Assembly (NCBI GenBank): GCA_937927675.1
Contig: CALBSG010000028.1
Location: 1 to 13,786 of the forward strand
From: an uncultured Paracoccaceae bacterium
GTDB lineage: Bacteria > Pseudomonadota > Alphaproteobacteria > Rhodobacterales > Rhodobacteraceae
Length of the DNA stretch: 13,786 nt
Direction of reading: 5' to 3'
Positions 6,087-12,680 of this stretch are shown one piece after another. Every line of letters begins with the position of its first letter. Within the stretch, counting starts at the first letter, position 1. The notes under the pieces were generated by a model, which was not told where the DNA came from, did not search any database, and saw only the letters and a program-made list of their open reading frames with translations. The position numbers were made by a program, and so were the translations under genes.

Positions 6087-7378
6087 GCCGCAAGCCGCAG
6101 CGCAACGCGGGCGGCCATGGCCTCGGCCACATCGACCGCAGAGGCAAAGCCATCCTCATGAAACCCGTTCCGCATCCACGCCCCGCAGAACCATGTGTTC
6201 CGTGTACCGTTCATCGCGCGAATGCTGGCCTGCGCGGCCAAGGCGGCATGGTCAAACACCGGATGACGGAAGGTTGTCTGGTCATAAATCAGGGCCGGAT
6301 TGATTGCTGCGACCGGGTTCAGCGTGACGAACAAAGGATCTTCCTGCGGGATCGGTTGCAGATTGTTCATCCAGTAACTCAGCGCAATGCGGTCTGGCTT
6401 GGGGCCTTTGGGCTCGACGTAAACCCAACTCGCCCAGGCCCGCCGATTGCGCGGCATGACAGACGGATCGGCATGCAAAACTGCCTCATTCGGTTGATAC
6501 CGCACAGCCGAAAGCGCGGCGCGTTCCTGCGGGGTGGGGTCTGACAGCATGGCCAGCGTGTCATCGGAATGGGTCGCCATAATCACATCGTCATAAAGCT
6601 CCCATTCGCTGCCATGGGTCCGCAGCATCACCCCATTGTCGGTGCGCTGGATGGCGGTGACAGGGGTCTTGGTGCGCAGTTCTGCCCCTTGGCGCCGAAG
6701 CTGGGCTTCCAGCCTGCGGACATATTCCACCGACCCGCCCTGCACCGTATACCACGGGTGCTGGCCCGATGTTTGCATCAGCGCATGGTTCTTAAAGAAC
6801 CGGATCATCGCCTCGGCTGGAAAATCGAGGATGCCCGACACCGGCGTTGACCAGATCGCCCCGGAAATCGGCGTGATATAGTGGTCACGGAAGGCGTCTG
6901 AAGCGCCCAGTTTCTGCAACAGCCCGCCGATCGTCAGGCCTGTGTCCTTGGCCACTGCTTCTGCATTGGCGTTGAAATGCAGGATGTCGCGGATCATGCG
7001 CAGAAAGCGCGGCGAAAGCGCATTGCGGCGTTGGGCGAACAGGCTGTTCAGATCGCGCAGGGCATATTCCAGCCGCCCGCCACCGAAAGAGGCACCAAAG
7101 CCCATGTCGCTTGGCACAATCGGGACCTGAAGCCGGTCGAACATGGCCAGAAGATGTGGGTAGTTCACCTTGTTGAACACGATGAAGCCGGTATCGACCG
7201 GCTGATCGCCCCGCTTGCCTGCGACCACGGTTCGGGCGTGGCCACCCAGTCGGGGGGCGGCCTCATACAGCGTGACGGCATGGGTTCCGGCCATCAGATA
7301 AGCCGCAGCCATCCCCGAGATACCCCCGCCAACAATGGCAATGCGACGCGGCGGTGGACCCAGGGTTTCGAACGGCAT
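6083..7378 (-). CDS. FAD-dependent amine-oxidase-like oxidoreductase (COG2907 type)
   Basis: A 431-residue flavoprotein. The FAD Rossmann loop is IAIVGGGISGMAAAYL from residue 13, with the ribose-binding acid Glu39 in TLYEA and RLGGHART following. VDTGFIVFNKVNYP, WYTVQGGSVEYVRRLE, DDVIMATHSDDTLAML and the C-terminal FAD-contact segment WFCGAWMRNGFHEDGFASA are typical of COG2907. I chose the ATG at 7378 because AAGGGAAAG lies 6 bases upstream and because starts further out (ATG 7396, TTG 7405) lie at or before the predicted transcription start. The gene heads the operon and reads away from rpoE. Its homologue beside rpoE-chrR in R. sphaeroides is an RpoE target and, as I recall, acts on methylated unsaturated fatty acids in furan fatty acid synthesis. 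Substrate assignment is therefore by synteny. Confidence 0.9.
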   Translation of the reverse strand: MPFETLGPPPRRIAIVGGGISGMAAAYLMAGTHAVTLYEAAPRLGGHARTVVAGKRGDQPVDTGFIVFNKVNYPHLLAMFDRLQVPIVPSDMGFGASFGGGRLEYALRDLNSLFAQRRNALSPRFLRMIRDILHFNANAEAVAKDTGLTIGGLLQKLGASDAFRDHYITPISGAIWSTPVSGILDFPAEAMIRFFKNHALMQTSGQHPWYTVQGGSVEYVRRLEAQLRRQGAELRTKTPVTAIQRTDNGVMLRTHGSEWELYDDVIMATHSDDTLAMLSDPTPQERAALSAVRYQPNEAVLHADPSVMPRNRRAWASWVYVEPKGPKPDRIALSYWMNNLQPIPQEDPLFVTLNPVAAINPALIYDQTTFRHPVFDHAALAAQASIRAMNGTRNTWFCGAWMRNGFHEDGFASAVDVAEAMAARVALRLAA

Positions 7379-7381
7379 CAG

Positions 7382-7390
7382 CTTTCCCTT
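7382..7390 (-). promoter_or_regulatory. Ribosome-binding site for the FAD oxidoreductase
   Basis: AAGGGAAAG on the minus strand, with core AGGGA ending 6 bases before the ATG at 7378. It decides the start in favour of 7378 over the in-frame ATG at 7396, which has no such site and would lie within a few bases of the transcript's 5' end. Confidence 0.7.
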
Positions 7391-7405
7391 TTTCATGCTT
7401 TTCAA

Positions 7406-7435
7406 GGCTTACGGCGATGGGCTGCTGTTGGATCA
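7406..7435 (-). promoter_or_regulatory. RpoE (sigma-E) promoter for the FAD oxidoreductase/DUF1365/SDR operon
   Basis: Read on the minus strand, the -35 element TGATCC occupies 7435-7430, followed by an 18-base spacer and the -10 element TAAGCC at 7411-7406. This matches the TGATCC-N18-TAA pattern known to me for R. sphaeroides RpoE promoters. Transcription should begin near 7398-7400, leaving about 20 bases of leader before the chosen ATG at 7378. Confidence 0.8.
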
Positions 7436-7456
7436 CCGGCCGAGTGATCCAACAGC
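7424..7456. repeat. 33-base perfect inverted repeat joining two divergent -35 elements
   Basis: The 13-base arms GCTGTTGGATCAC (7424-7436) and GTGATCCAACAGC (7444-7456) are exact reverse complements around the 7-base centre CGGCCGA. Each arm contains one TGATCC -35 element facing outward, 9 bases apart. The symmetry extends 6 bases into each promoter spacer and one base inward beyond each hexamer, more than two -35 hexamers alone would require. Confidence 0.9.
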
Positions 7457-7474
7457 CAACCTGCCGCGTATCTC
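7445..7474 (+). promoter_or_regulatory. RpoE (sigma-E) autoregulatory promoter for rpoE-chrR
   Basis: TGATCC at 7445-7450, an 18-base spacer, then the -10 element TATCTC at 7469-7474. The -35 and spacing are identical to the divergent promoter. The -10 departs from TAAG at its third and fourth bases, so this arm may be the weaker one. Transcription should start near 7479-7482, on top of the first candidate start codons of rpoE. Confidence 0.75.
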
Positions 7475-7478
7475 TTGC

Positions 7479-8120
7479 ATGATGATGAGCCAAGCCATAA
7501 CCCTGCACTATTCCGATGCGGCTCCGCCGCAGAGGGCCTATGTTGGGCCAAGGCAGGTAGCGCAGGGCAGGCGATTGGCGGCAACGAACGAGACCGATTG
7601 GGCGGCACTGATGCTGGCCGTGCGCGACCGGCAAGACCGGGCCGCCTTTGCTGCGCTGTTTCGTCATTTTGCGCCCCGCGTGAAGGCGTTCTTGATGAAA
7701 TCAGGTACCGAAGCCTCATTGGCCGAGGATTGCGCGCAGGACGTTCTGGCAACGGTCTGGCAAAAGGCGCATTTGTTTGACCCGACGCGCGCTTCTGTTG
7801 CGACCTGGGTTTTTACCATTGCCCGCAACCGCCGCATCGACATTGCCCGCCGCGACCGCCGTCCCGAACCCGAAGCACTGGATTGGGGCGGTGAAGGGCA
7901 AGAGCCAGATCAGGCCGATATCTACGAAGCCGCCGAGGAAGCCGCGCGGCTGACCGAAGCGTTGAAAATCCTGCCAGATGCGCAGCGCGCCTTGGTGGCA
8001 CGGGCGTTTTACGGCGATCTTTCGCACAGTGAGATTGCCGCAGAAACCGGGCTGCCGTTGGGCACCATAAAATCACGGATCCGTTTGGCGCTGGATCGCC
8101 TGCGGACGAAGATGAGCTAA
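7479..8120 (+). CDS. rpoE: ECF RNA polymerase sigma factor of the singlet-oxygen response
   Basis: Group IV sigma factor expected to be held by ChrR and released under singlet oxygen. Sigma region 2 runs from FAALFRHFAPRVKAFLMKSG through AEDCAQDVLATVWQKAHLFDP and ASVATWVFTIARNRRIDIARR. Region 4 is ILPDAQRALVARAFYGDLSHSEIAAETGLPLGTIKSRIRLALDRLR, with a helix-turn-helix. It closely resembles R. sphaeroides RpoE from NETDWAALM onward. The start is uncertain. Three consecutive ATG codons lie at 7479, 7482 and 7485 with no ribosome site, at or just after the predicted transcription start. An in-frame TTG at 7575, behind GGGCAGG, would give 181 residues and begin where clear homology begins. The bases 7488-7574 would encode a non-family extension. 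I give the outermost start that the promoter allows. The stop is four bases before chrR. Confidence 0.92.
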   Translation: MMMSQAITLHYSDAAPPQRAYVGPRQVAQGRRLAATNETDWAALMLAVRDRQDRAAFAALFRHFAPRVKAFLMKSGTEASLAEDCAQDVLATVWQKAHLFDPTRASVATWVFTIARNRRIDIARRDRRPEPEALDWGGEGQEPDQADIYEAAEEAARLTEALKILPDAQRALVARAFYGDLSHSEIAAETGLPLGTIKSRIRLALDRLRTKMS

Positions 8121-8124
8121 GGCC

Positions 8125-8760
8125 ATGACGATCAAACATCACCTCTCTGATCAACTTCTGATGGGCTACGCGGCCGGCAATCTGCCGGAGGCGTTTTCGC
8201 TGGTGGTCGCCACACATGTTTCACTCTGCGACGAATGTCGTGCGCGGCTGGGGGCCTATGAGGCTGTCGGCGGTGCGGTTTTGGAAACCGAAACCGCCGA
8301 GATGAGCGAGGCCAGCCTTGAAGCCTGCCTTGCGCGTCTGGGCCAGCCCGAGGCCCCGCAAAAACCTGTGCCGCGTAGGGGTTTTCTCCCAACGCCCCTG
8401 GCCGATTATGTCGGCGGCGATCTTGCGCAGGTGCGTTGGAAGCCTTTGGGCATGGGCGTGCGGCAGGCTATTTTGCCTACGGGCAAGGGGGCTTCGGCGC
8501 GGCTGTTGTATATCCCCGCCGGGCAAAGCGTACCCGACCACGGTCACCGGGGGCTGGAGTTGACGCTGGTGCTGCAAGGCGCGTTTCGGGACGACAAGGA
8601 CCGCTTTGGGCCCGGCGATGTCGAAATTGCCGATGAAAGCGATGAACACACCCCCATCGCCGAGGCGGGGGCAGATTGCATCTGTCTTGCAGCCACCGAT
8701 GCGCCCTTGCGTTTCATGGCGCTGATTCCTCGGCTGTTGCAGCCGATTTTCCGGATTTGA
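8125..8760 (+). CDS. chrR: ChrR zinc-dependent anti-sigma factor
   Basis: Cytoplasmic zinc-binding anti-sigma factor paired with RpoE. The 211-residue product has the N-terminal zinc anti-sigma domain with ligands His6, His31, Cys35 and Cys38 (HVSLCDEC), the same numbers I know for R. sphaeroides ChrR. The C-terminal cupin domain, needed there for the singlet-oxygen response, has PDHGHRGLELTLVLQG with His139, His141 and Glu145, then His175 in SDEHTP. This is the same metal-site spacing as the characterised protein, shifted by two residues. A CxC pair at 185/187 is also kept. All landmark residues are present, so this should be a full sensor rather than a bare anti-sigma domain. The ATG at 8125 follows rpoE by four bases with TAAGG upstream, so the two are co-transcribed. 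Confidence 0.96.
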   Translation: MTIKHHLSDQLLMGYAAGNLPEAFSLVVATHVSLCDECRARLGAYEAVGGAVLETETAEMSEASLEACLARLGQPEAPQKPVPRRGFLPTPLADYVGGDLAQVRWKPLGMGVRQAILPTGKGASARLLYIPAGQSVPDHGHRGLELTLVLQGAFRDDKDRFGPGDVEIADESDEHTPIAEAGADCICLAATDAPLRFMALIPRLLQPIFRI

Positions 8761-8768
8761 ACGGGTCG

Positions 8769-8795
8769 CTCTTCAAGCATGACATGCTTGAAGAG
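8769..8795. terminator. Hairpin between the convergent chrR and rnhA genes
   Basis: CTCTTCAAGCATG and CATGCTTGAAGAG form 13-base perfectly complementary arms around a single A at 8782, so the practical stem is about 10 pairs with a small loop. It fills the space between the chrR stop (8760) and the rnhA stop (8798), so both transcripts can fold it. There is no T-run on either side, so it is not a standard intrinsic terminator. It may protect 3' ends or act with Rho. Confidence 0.55.
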
Positions 8796-8797
8796 GT

Positions 8798-9250
8798 TCA
8801 GGGCTTGAACGGCGCCATCCCAGCGCGGGCAAGGGCATCGGCGCGTTCGTTTTCGATGTGGCCCGCGTGGCCTTTGATCCACTTCCACACCACCGTGTGC
8901 CGGGCTTGCGCCGCATCCAGCCGCTGCCACAACTCGGCGTTCTTCACCGGGTCTTTGCCCGCGGTGCGCCAGCCATTGCGCTTCCAGCCGTGGATCCATT
9001 CGGTGACGCCATTTTTCACATAGGCGCTGTCGGTGACGATGGTGATCTCGACCGGTTTGGTCAAAGCCTCCAACGCGGAAATCGCGGCCATCAATTCCAT
9101 GCGGTTGTTGGTGGTCAGCTGCTCGCCGCCTTGCATCTCGCGTTCCTTGACCACCGCGCCGCCGTCGCGGGCGATCATCAAGACGCCCCAGCCGCCGGGG
9201 CCGGGATTGCCGGAACAGGCACCGTCAGTATAGGCGAAAAGGTCTGGCAT
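8798..9250 (-). CDS. rnhA: Ribonuclease HI
   Basis: Cuts the RNA strand of RNA-DNA hybrids during replication and R-loop removal. The 150-residue product is of usual length and has the four catalytic acids: Asp9 in AYTDGACSGNPGPGGWG, Glu52 in NNRMELMAA, Asp74 in VTDSAYV, and Asp138 in NERADALA. His128/His131 lie in KGHAGH, and the Trp/Lys-rich substrate handle (IHGWKRNGWR) is present. I chose the ATG at 9250 because GGGGGA lies about 6 bases upstream and because family proteins begin just before the first Asp strand. The frame is open to 9301, but that extension is a Pro/Ala-rich stretch unlike the family. It is divergent from fadH and convergent with chrR. Confidence 0.97.
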   Translation of the reverse strand: MPDLFAYTDGACSGNPGPGGWGVLMIARDGGAVVKEREMQGGEQLTTNNRMELMAAISALEALTKPVEITIVTDSAYVKNGVTEWIHGWKRNGWRTAGKDPVKNAELWQRLDAAQARHTVVWKWIKGHAGHIENERADALARAGMAPFKP

Positions 9251-9303
9251 CGGTCCCCCAAGGTTCGGGGCTTGGATAGGCGGCGGCGCGGGCGCGGTCA
9301 ACC

Positions 9304-9327
9304 GCGTGACGCGGCGTTGGGCGTGAC
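9304..9327. repeat. GCGTGAC direct repeats in the rnhA-fadH intergenic region
   Basis: GCGTGAC occurs at 9304-9310 and 9321-9327, a 17-base period. Just before and overlapping them are two short palindromes, CGCGGT-CA-ACCGCG (9293-9306) and CCGCG-TGA-CGCGG (9302-9314). They lie in the 119-base divergent gap, 40 to 75 bases upstream of fadH, where a regulator might bind. In such GC-rich DNA, chance is a real alternative. Confidence 0.25.
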
Positions 9328-9357
9328 AGGCGGGGGCCTGCGGTGCATGTTTGGCCC

Positions 9358-9364
9358 AAGGAGA
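9358..9364 (+). promoter_or_regulatory. Ribosome-binding site of fadH
   Basis: AAGGAGA, a near-perfect match to the 16S rRNA tail, lies 5 bases before the ATG at 9370. It fixes the start there rather than at the in-frame ATG at 9343, which has no comparable site. Confidence 0.85.
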
Positions 9365-9369
9365 CCGCC

Positions 9370-11373
9370 ATGACCCAATATCCCCACCTGCTCGCTCCGC
9401 TTGATCTGGGCCACGTCACCCTGAAGAATCGGGTTCTGATGGGGTCGATGCATACGGGGTTGGAAGAAACCGGCGACTGGAACCGCGTGGCAGAGTTTTA
9501 CGCTGCCCGCGCGCGGGGCGGCGTGGGGCTGATGGTGACAGGCGGCATGGCTCCGAACCGTGAAGGCGGGGTATTCCCCGGCGCGGCGGGGCTGTTTTCG
9601 GACCGCGACATTGCAAATCATCGGCTCGTGACGGACCGGGTCCATGCGGCGGGTGGGCGGATTGCCATGCAGATCCTGCATGCGGGCCGCTATGCCTATG
9701 GGCCGGATTGCGTGTCGGCCAGCGCGGTGAAGTCGCCGATCTCGCCTTTCGTGCCCAAGGAGTTGGACGAGGAGGGGATCGAAAAGCAGATCTCTGACAT
9801 CGTCACGGCGGCGATGCGCGCACGGGAAGCCGGCTATGACGGGGTCGAGGTGATGGGGTCTGAGGGCTACTTCCTGAACCAGTTCCTTGTCCGCCATACC
9901 AACCGCCGCACCGATCGCTGGGGCGGGGCGTATGAAAACCGGATGCGCCTGCCCGTTGAGGTGGTGGCGCGTGTTCGGGCGGCGGTGGGGCCAGAGTTCA
10001 TCGTGATCTACCGGATTTCGCTGATCGATCTTATCCCGAACGGATCGACTTGGGACGAGGTGGTGCAGCTTGCCCGCGCGGTTGAGGCGGCCGGGGCCAG
10101 CCTTTTGAACACAGGGATCGGCTGGCATGAGGCCCGGGTGCCGACGATTGCCACATCGGTGCCTCGGGCCGCCTTTGCACATCTGACGGGGCGGCTGCGC
10201 GGCGCGGTTGGGATACCCGTCATCACCTCGAACCGGATCAACACGCCAGTGGTGGCCGAAGGGCTTTTGGCCGATGGCATGGCTGATATGGTGTCCATGG
10301 CGCGGCCGTTTCTGGCGGACCCTGACTTTGTGGCCAAAGCGGCAAGCGGGCGGGCGGCAGAGATTGCCCCGTGCATCGCCTGCAATCAGGCCTGTCTGGA
10401 TCATACGTTTTCCGGACGTTTGACATCGTGCCTTGTGAATCCGCGTGCCTGCCATGAGACGGTGCTGAGCTATGCACCCGTTGCGGTGCCAAAGCGGGTT
10501 GCCGTGGTGGGCGCGGGCCCTGCGGGGATGATGTGCGCCATGGTTGCGGCGGGGCGTGGGCATCAGGTGGTGTTGTTTGACCGCGCCGAGGGGCTGGGCG
10601 GGCAATTGAACCTTGCGTGTCAGGTGCCGGGGAAAGAAGAGTTTCACGGGCTGGTCGCTTGGTTCGCCCATGAGGTGCATCGACTGGGCGTGGAGTGCCG
10701 GTTGCGCCGGGCGGTGGATGTGGCGGACCTCGCGGGGTTTGACGAGGTTGTGGTGGCCACCGGGGTCGCCCCGCGCGATCCCGAGATTGCCGGGCAGGAC
10801 CGGGCCTTGGGGTATATCGAAGTCTTGAACGGCGCGGCGGTGGGCCGCCGGGTTGCCTTGATCGGCGCGGGCGGGATTGGCTTTGATGTGGCCGAATATC
10901 TGGTGGCGGGGGGCCATTCCCCCACGCTGTCGCCGCAGGATTGGCGGCGCGAATGGGGGGTCGGCGACCCTGCGCTGACGCCGGGGGGCTTGGCGGCGCC
11001 CGCGCCTGATGCGCCCGCCCGGCAGGTTTGGCTGTTGCAGCGCAAGGCGGAAAAGCCCGGGCGGGGCTTGGGCAAGACCACAGGCTGGATTCACCGTGCG
11101 GCCTTGCAGGCCAAGGGTGTGAAGATGCTGGGCGGTGTCAGCTATGATCGGATCACCGAAGAAGGGCTGTGGATCACCCGAGGCGGCGAGGCAGAGCTTT
11201 TGCCGGTGGATGATGTGGTGCTATGCGCCGGGCAAATCTCTGAGCGCGGGCTTTATGAGCGGTTGATCGCTGCTGGGCTCAAGGCGCACGTCATCGGCGG
11301 GGCGGATGTGGCCACCGAATTGGACGCCAAACGCGCGATTGATCAGGGCGCGCGTTTGGCGGCGGCGCTATAG
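9370..11373 (+). CDS. fadH: NADPH-dependent 2,4-dienoyl-CoA reductase (OYE/iron-sulfur flavoprotein)
   Basis: The 667-residue protein has the three-part build of FadH. An FMN-binding TIM barrel spans about 1-330, with GGSYENR-like GGAYENRMRLP and the catalytic pair Tyr167 (SEGYFLN) and His253 (GWHEARVPT), each one residue on from the E. coli positions I know. A 4Fe-4S ligand set follows: Cys335, Cys338, Cys342 and Cys354 in CxxCxxxCx11C. Then comes an FAD domain with VVGAGPAGMM near 379 and an NADPH-type loop LIGAGGIGFDVAEYL. The enzyme reduces 2,4-dienoyl-CoA intermediates in beta-oxidation of unsaturated fatty acids. Related proteins act on other enones or on N-methylated compounds, so the substrate is less sure than the family. 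The last 31 bases overlap the end of the convergent pcaB. Confidence 0.88.
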   Translation: MTQYPHLLAPLDLGHVTLKNRVLMGSMHTGLEETGDWNRVAEFYAARARGGVGLMVTGGMAPNREGGVFPGAAGLFSDRDIANHRLVTDRVHAAGGRIAMQILHAGRYAYGPDCVSASAVKSPISPFVPKELDEEGIEKQISDIVTAAMRAREAGYDGVEVMGSEGYFLNQFLVRHTNRRTDRWGGAYENRMRLPVEVVARVRAAVGPEFIVIYRISLIDLIPNGSTWDEVVQLARAVEAAGASLLNTGIGWHEARVPTIATSVPRAAFAHLTGRLRGAVGIPVITSNRINTPVVAEGLLADGMADMVSMARPFLADPDFVAKAASGRAAEIAPCIACNQACLDHTFSGRLTSCLVNPRACHETVLSYAPVAVPKRVAVVGAGPAGMMCAMVAAGRGHQVVLFDRAEGLGGQLNLACQVPGKEEFHGLVAWFAHEVHRLGVECRLRRAVDVADLAGFDEVVVATGVAPRDPEIAGQDRALGYIEVLNGAAVGRRVALIGAGGIGFDVAEYLVAGGHSPTLSPQDWRREWGVGDPALTPGGLAAPAPDAPARQVWLLQRKAEKPGRGLGKTTGWIHRAALQAKGVKMLGGVSYDRITEEGLWITRGGEAELLPVDDVVLCAGQISERGLYERLIAAGLKAHVIGGADVATELDAKRAIDQGARLAAAL

Positions 11374-12671
11374 GCGCGTGCCTCGACTGGGGCTTGGCCA
11401 AGGCCCGACGTGGCCAGCCGGTCTGCCCAGTCGAGCCCCGGAAAGTCGCGGGCGGCGAGGGTGGCAAGCGGCGTGCCGGTGTCGGTCGCCTCATGGCAGA
11501 GGCGCTTGACGGTGGCCTGCGCCTCGGGACGGGGCAGGGTTTCGGCAAGGGCGAATGTCAGCGCTTCGGCATGGATCAGCCCGCCGTCCGCGTTCAGATT
11601 TCGCATCATGGCGGTGGGGTCGGGGGTGATTTTTGCCGTGATGTCCAGCGCAAGGCCAAGGGCGCGGCTGGTAGAGATGGCGGCTTGCGGTAGGGTCAGC
11701 CATTCAGTGAACCATGCCGCCCCGTCGCGCTGCTGGCAGTGCAGTGCTGCTCCTTGCAGCGTGGCGGCAAGCCCCGTGACATGCCGCGCCAAGGCCACCA
11801 GAACCGAGGGGCCGACCGGGTTTTGCTTTTGCGGCATGGTGGAGGAGCCACCTGCGCCTGAAATCAGAACCTCACCGATGCCGGACTGCGTCATCAGGAT
11901 CAGATCCTCGCCGATTTTGCCCAGGGTGGCGGCGGTGGTGGCCATCCACCCAGCCAAAGCGCCGATCCCGCTGCGGTCGCTGTGCCAGCTGTGGCCGGGG
12001 TCACTCAGCCCCAAGGCCTTGGCCAGCGCCGCGCGAACCTCTGGCCCCTTCTCGCCCATGGCCGACAGCGTGCCTGCAGCCCCCGAAAGGGAAACGCGCA
12101 GGAGTGCCGCACGCAGGGCCGTCAGGGCCTGACGTTGGGCCAGCACGGGCCAGCCCCAGCTTGCGATCACAGCGCCAAAGCTGGTGGGGGTGGCGACTTG
12201 GCCATAGGTGCGGGCGGCCATCGGCAGGGTGGCATGGGTTTCGGCCAATGTCCCAAGTGCTGCGGTTAGGGCGTCCAGCCGGGTTTCCCACAACTCGATC
12301 AGCCGTTTCAGCCGCAGGGCTAAGGCGGTGTCCATGATGTCTTGGCTCGTCGCGCCCCAGTGGGCATAGGCGGCATGGTCGGGCGCATTGCAGGCGGTGC
12401 GGAAGGCGGTCACCAGCGCGGGAACCGGTACACCGTTGATGGCGGTTTCCGTGGCCAGCGCCGAGGGATCAATTTGCACCTCGAACGAGGCGCGATGCAG
12501 GAAGGCCGCACTTTCCGCCGGGATCAGGCCCAATTCGCCCTGTACCTTGGCCAAAGCGCCTTCGACCAACAGCATCGCGCGCACCTCGGCGCTGTCAGAA
12601 AACAGACGCGCGGCATCGTCATCGCCGAAAAGGCGGGCATAAAGCGGGCTATCGGCGGGGGCGGCGGGCAT
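11343..12671 (-). CDS. pcaB: 3-carboxy-cis,cis-muconate cycloisomerase
   Basis: Converts 3-carboxy-cis,cis-muconate, the product of protocatechuate 3,4-dioxygenase, to 4-carboxymuconolactone in the beta-ketoadipate pathway. The 442-residue product belongs to the fumarase/aspartase superfamily. It has HWGATSQDIMDTA at 104-116, ARTYGQVATPTSFG (153-166), and the family signature GGSSTMPQKQNPVGP (274-288) with its catalytic-loop serines and Lys282. The argument for PcaB rather than adenylosuccinate lyase is the operon with pcaG and the PcaB-like opening PLYARLFGDDDAARLFSD. The ATG at 12671 is preceded by AAGGA, and the upstream BKACE gene ends 9 bases before it. The 3' end runs 31 bases into fadH on the other strand. 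Confidence 0.95.
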   Translation of the reverse strand: MPAAPADSPLYARLFGDDDAARLFSDSAEVRAMLLVEGALAKVQGELGLIPAESAAFLHRASFEVQIDPSALATETAINGVPVPALVTAFRTACNAPDHAAYAHWGATSQDIMDTALALRLKRLIELWETRLDALTAALGTLAETHATLPMAARTYGQVATPTSFGAVIASWGWPVLAQRQALTALRAALLRVSLSGAAGTLSAMGEKGPEVRAALAKALGLSDPGHSWHSDRSGIGALAGWMATTAATLGKIGEDLILMTQSGIGEVLISGAGGSSTMPQKQNPVGPSVLVALARHVTGLAATLQGAALHCQQRDGAAWFTEWLTLPQAAISTSRALGLALDITAKITPDPTAMMRNLNADGGLIHAEALTFALAETLPRPEAQATVKRLCHEATDTGTPLATLAARDFPGLDWADRLATSGLGQAPVEARAYSAAAKRAP

Positions 12672-12680
12672 CTGGTTTCC

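Noticed and set aside
9298..11094. 598-codon minus-strand open frame opposite fadH
   Set aside because: Its length is notable, but it is antisense to clear OYE, iron-sulfur and FAD motifs and has a Pro/His/Arg-rich composition with no recognisable domain. It is a by-product of third-position GC bias.
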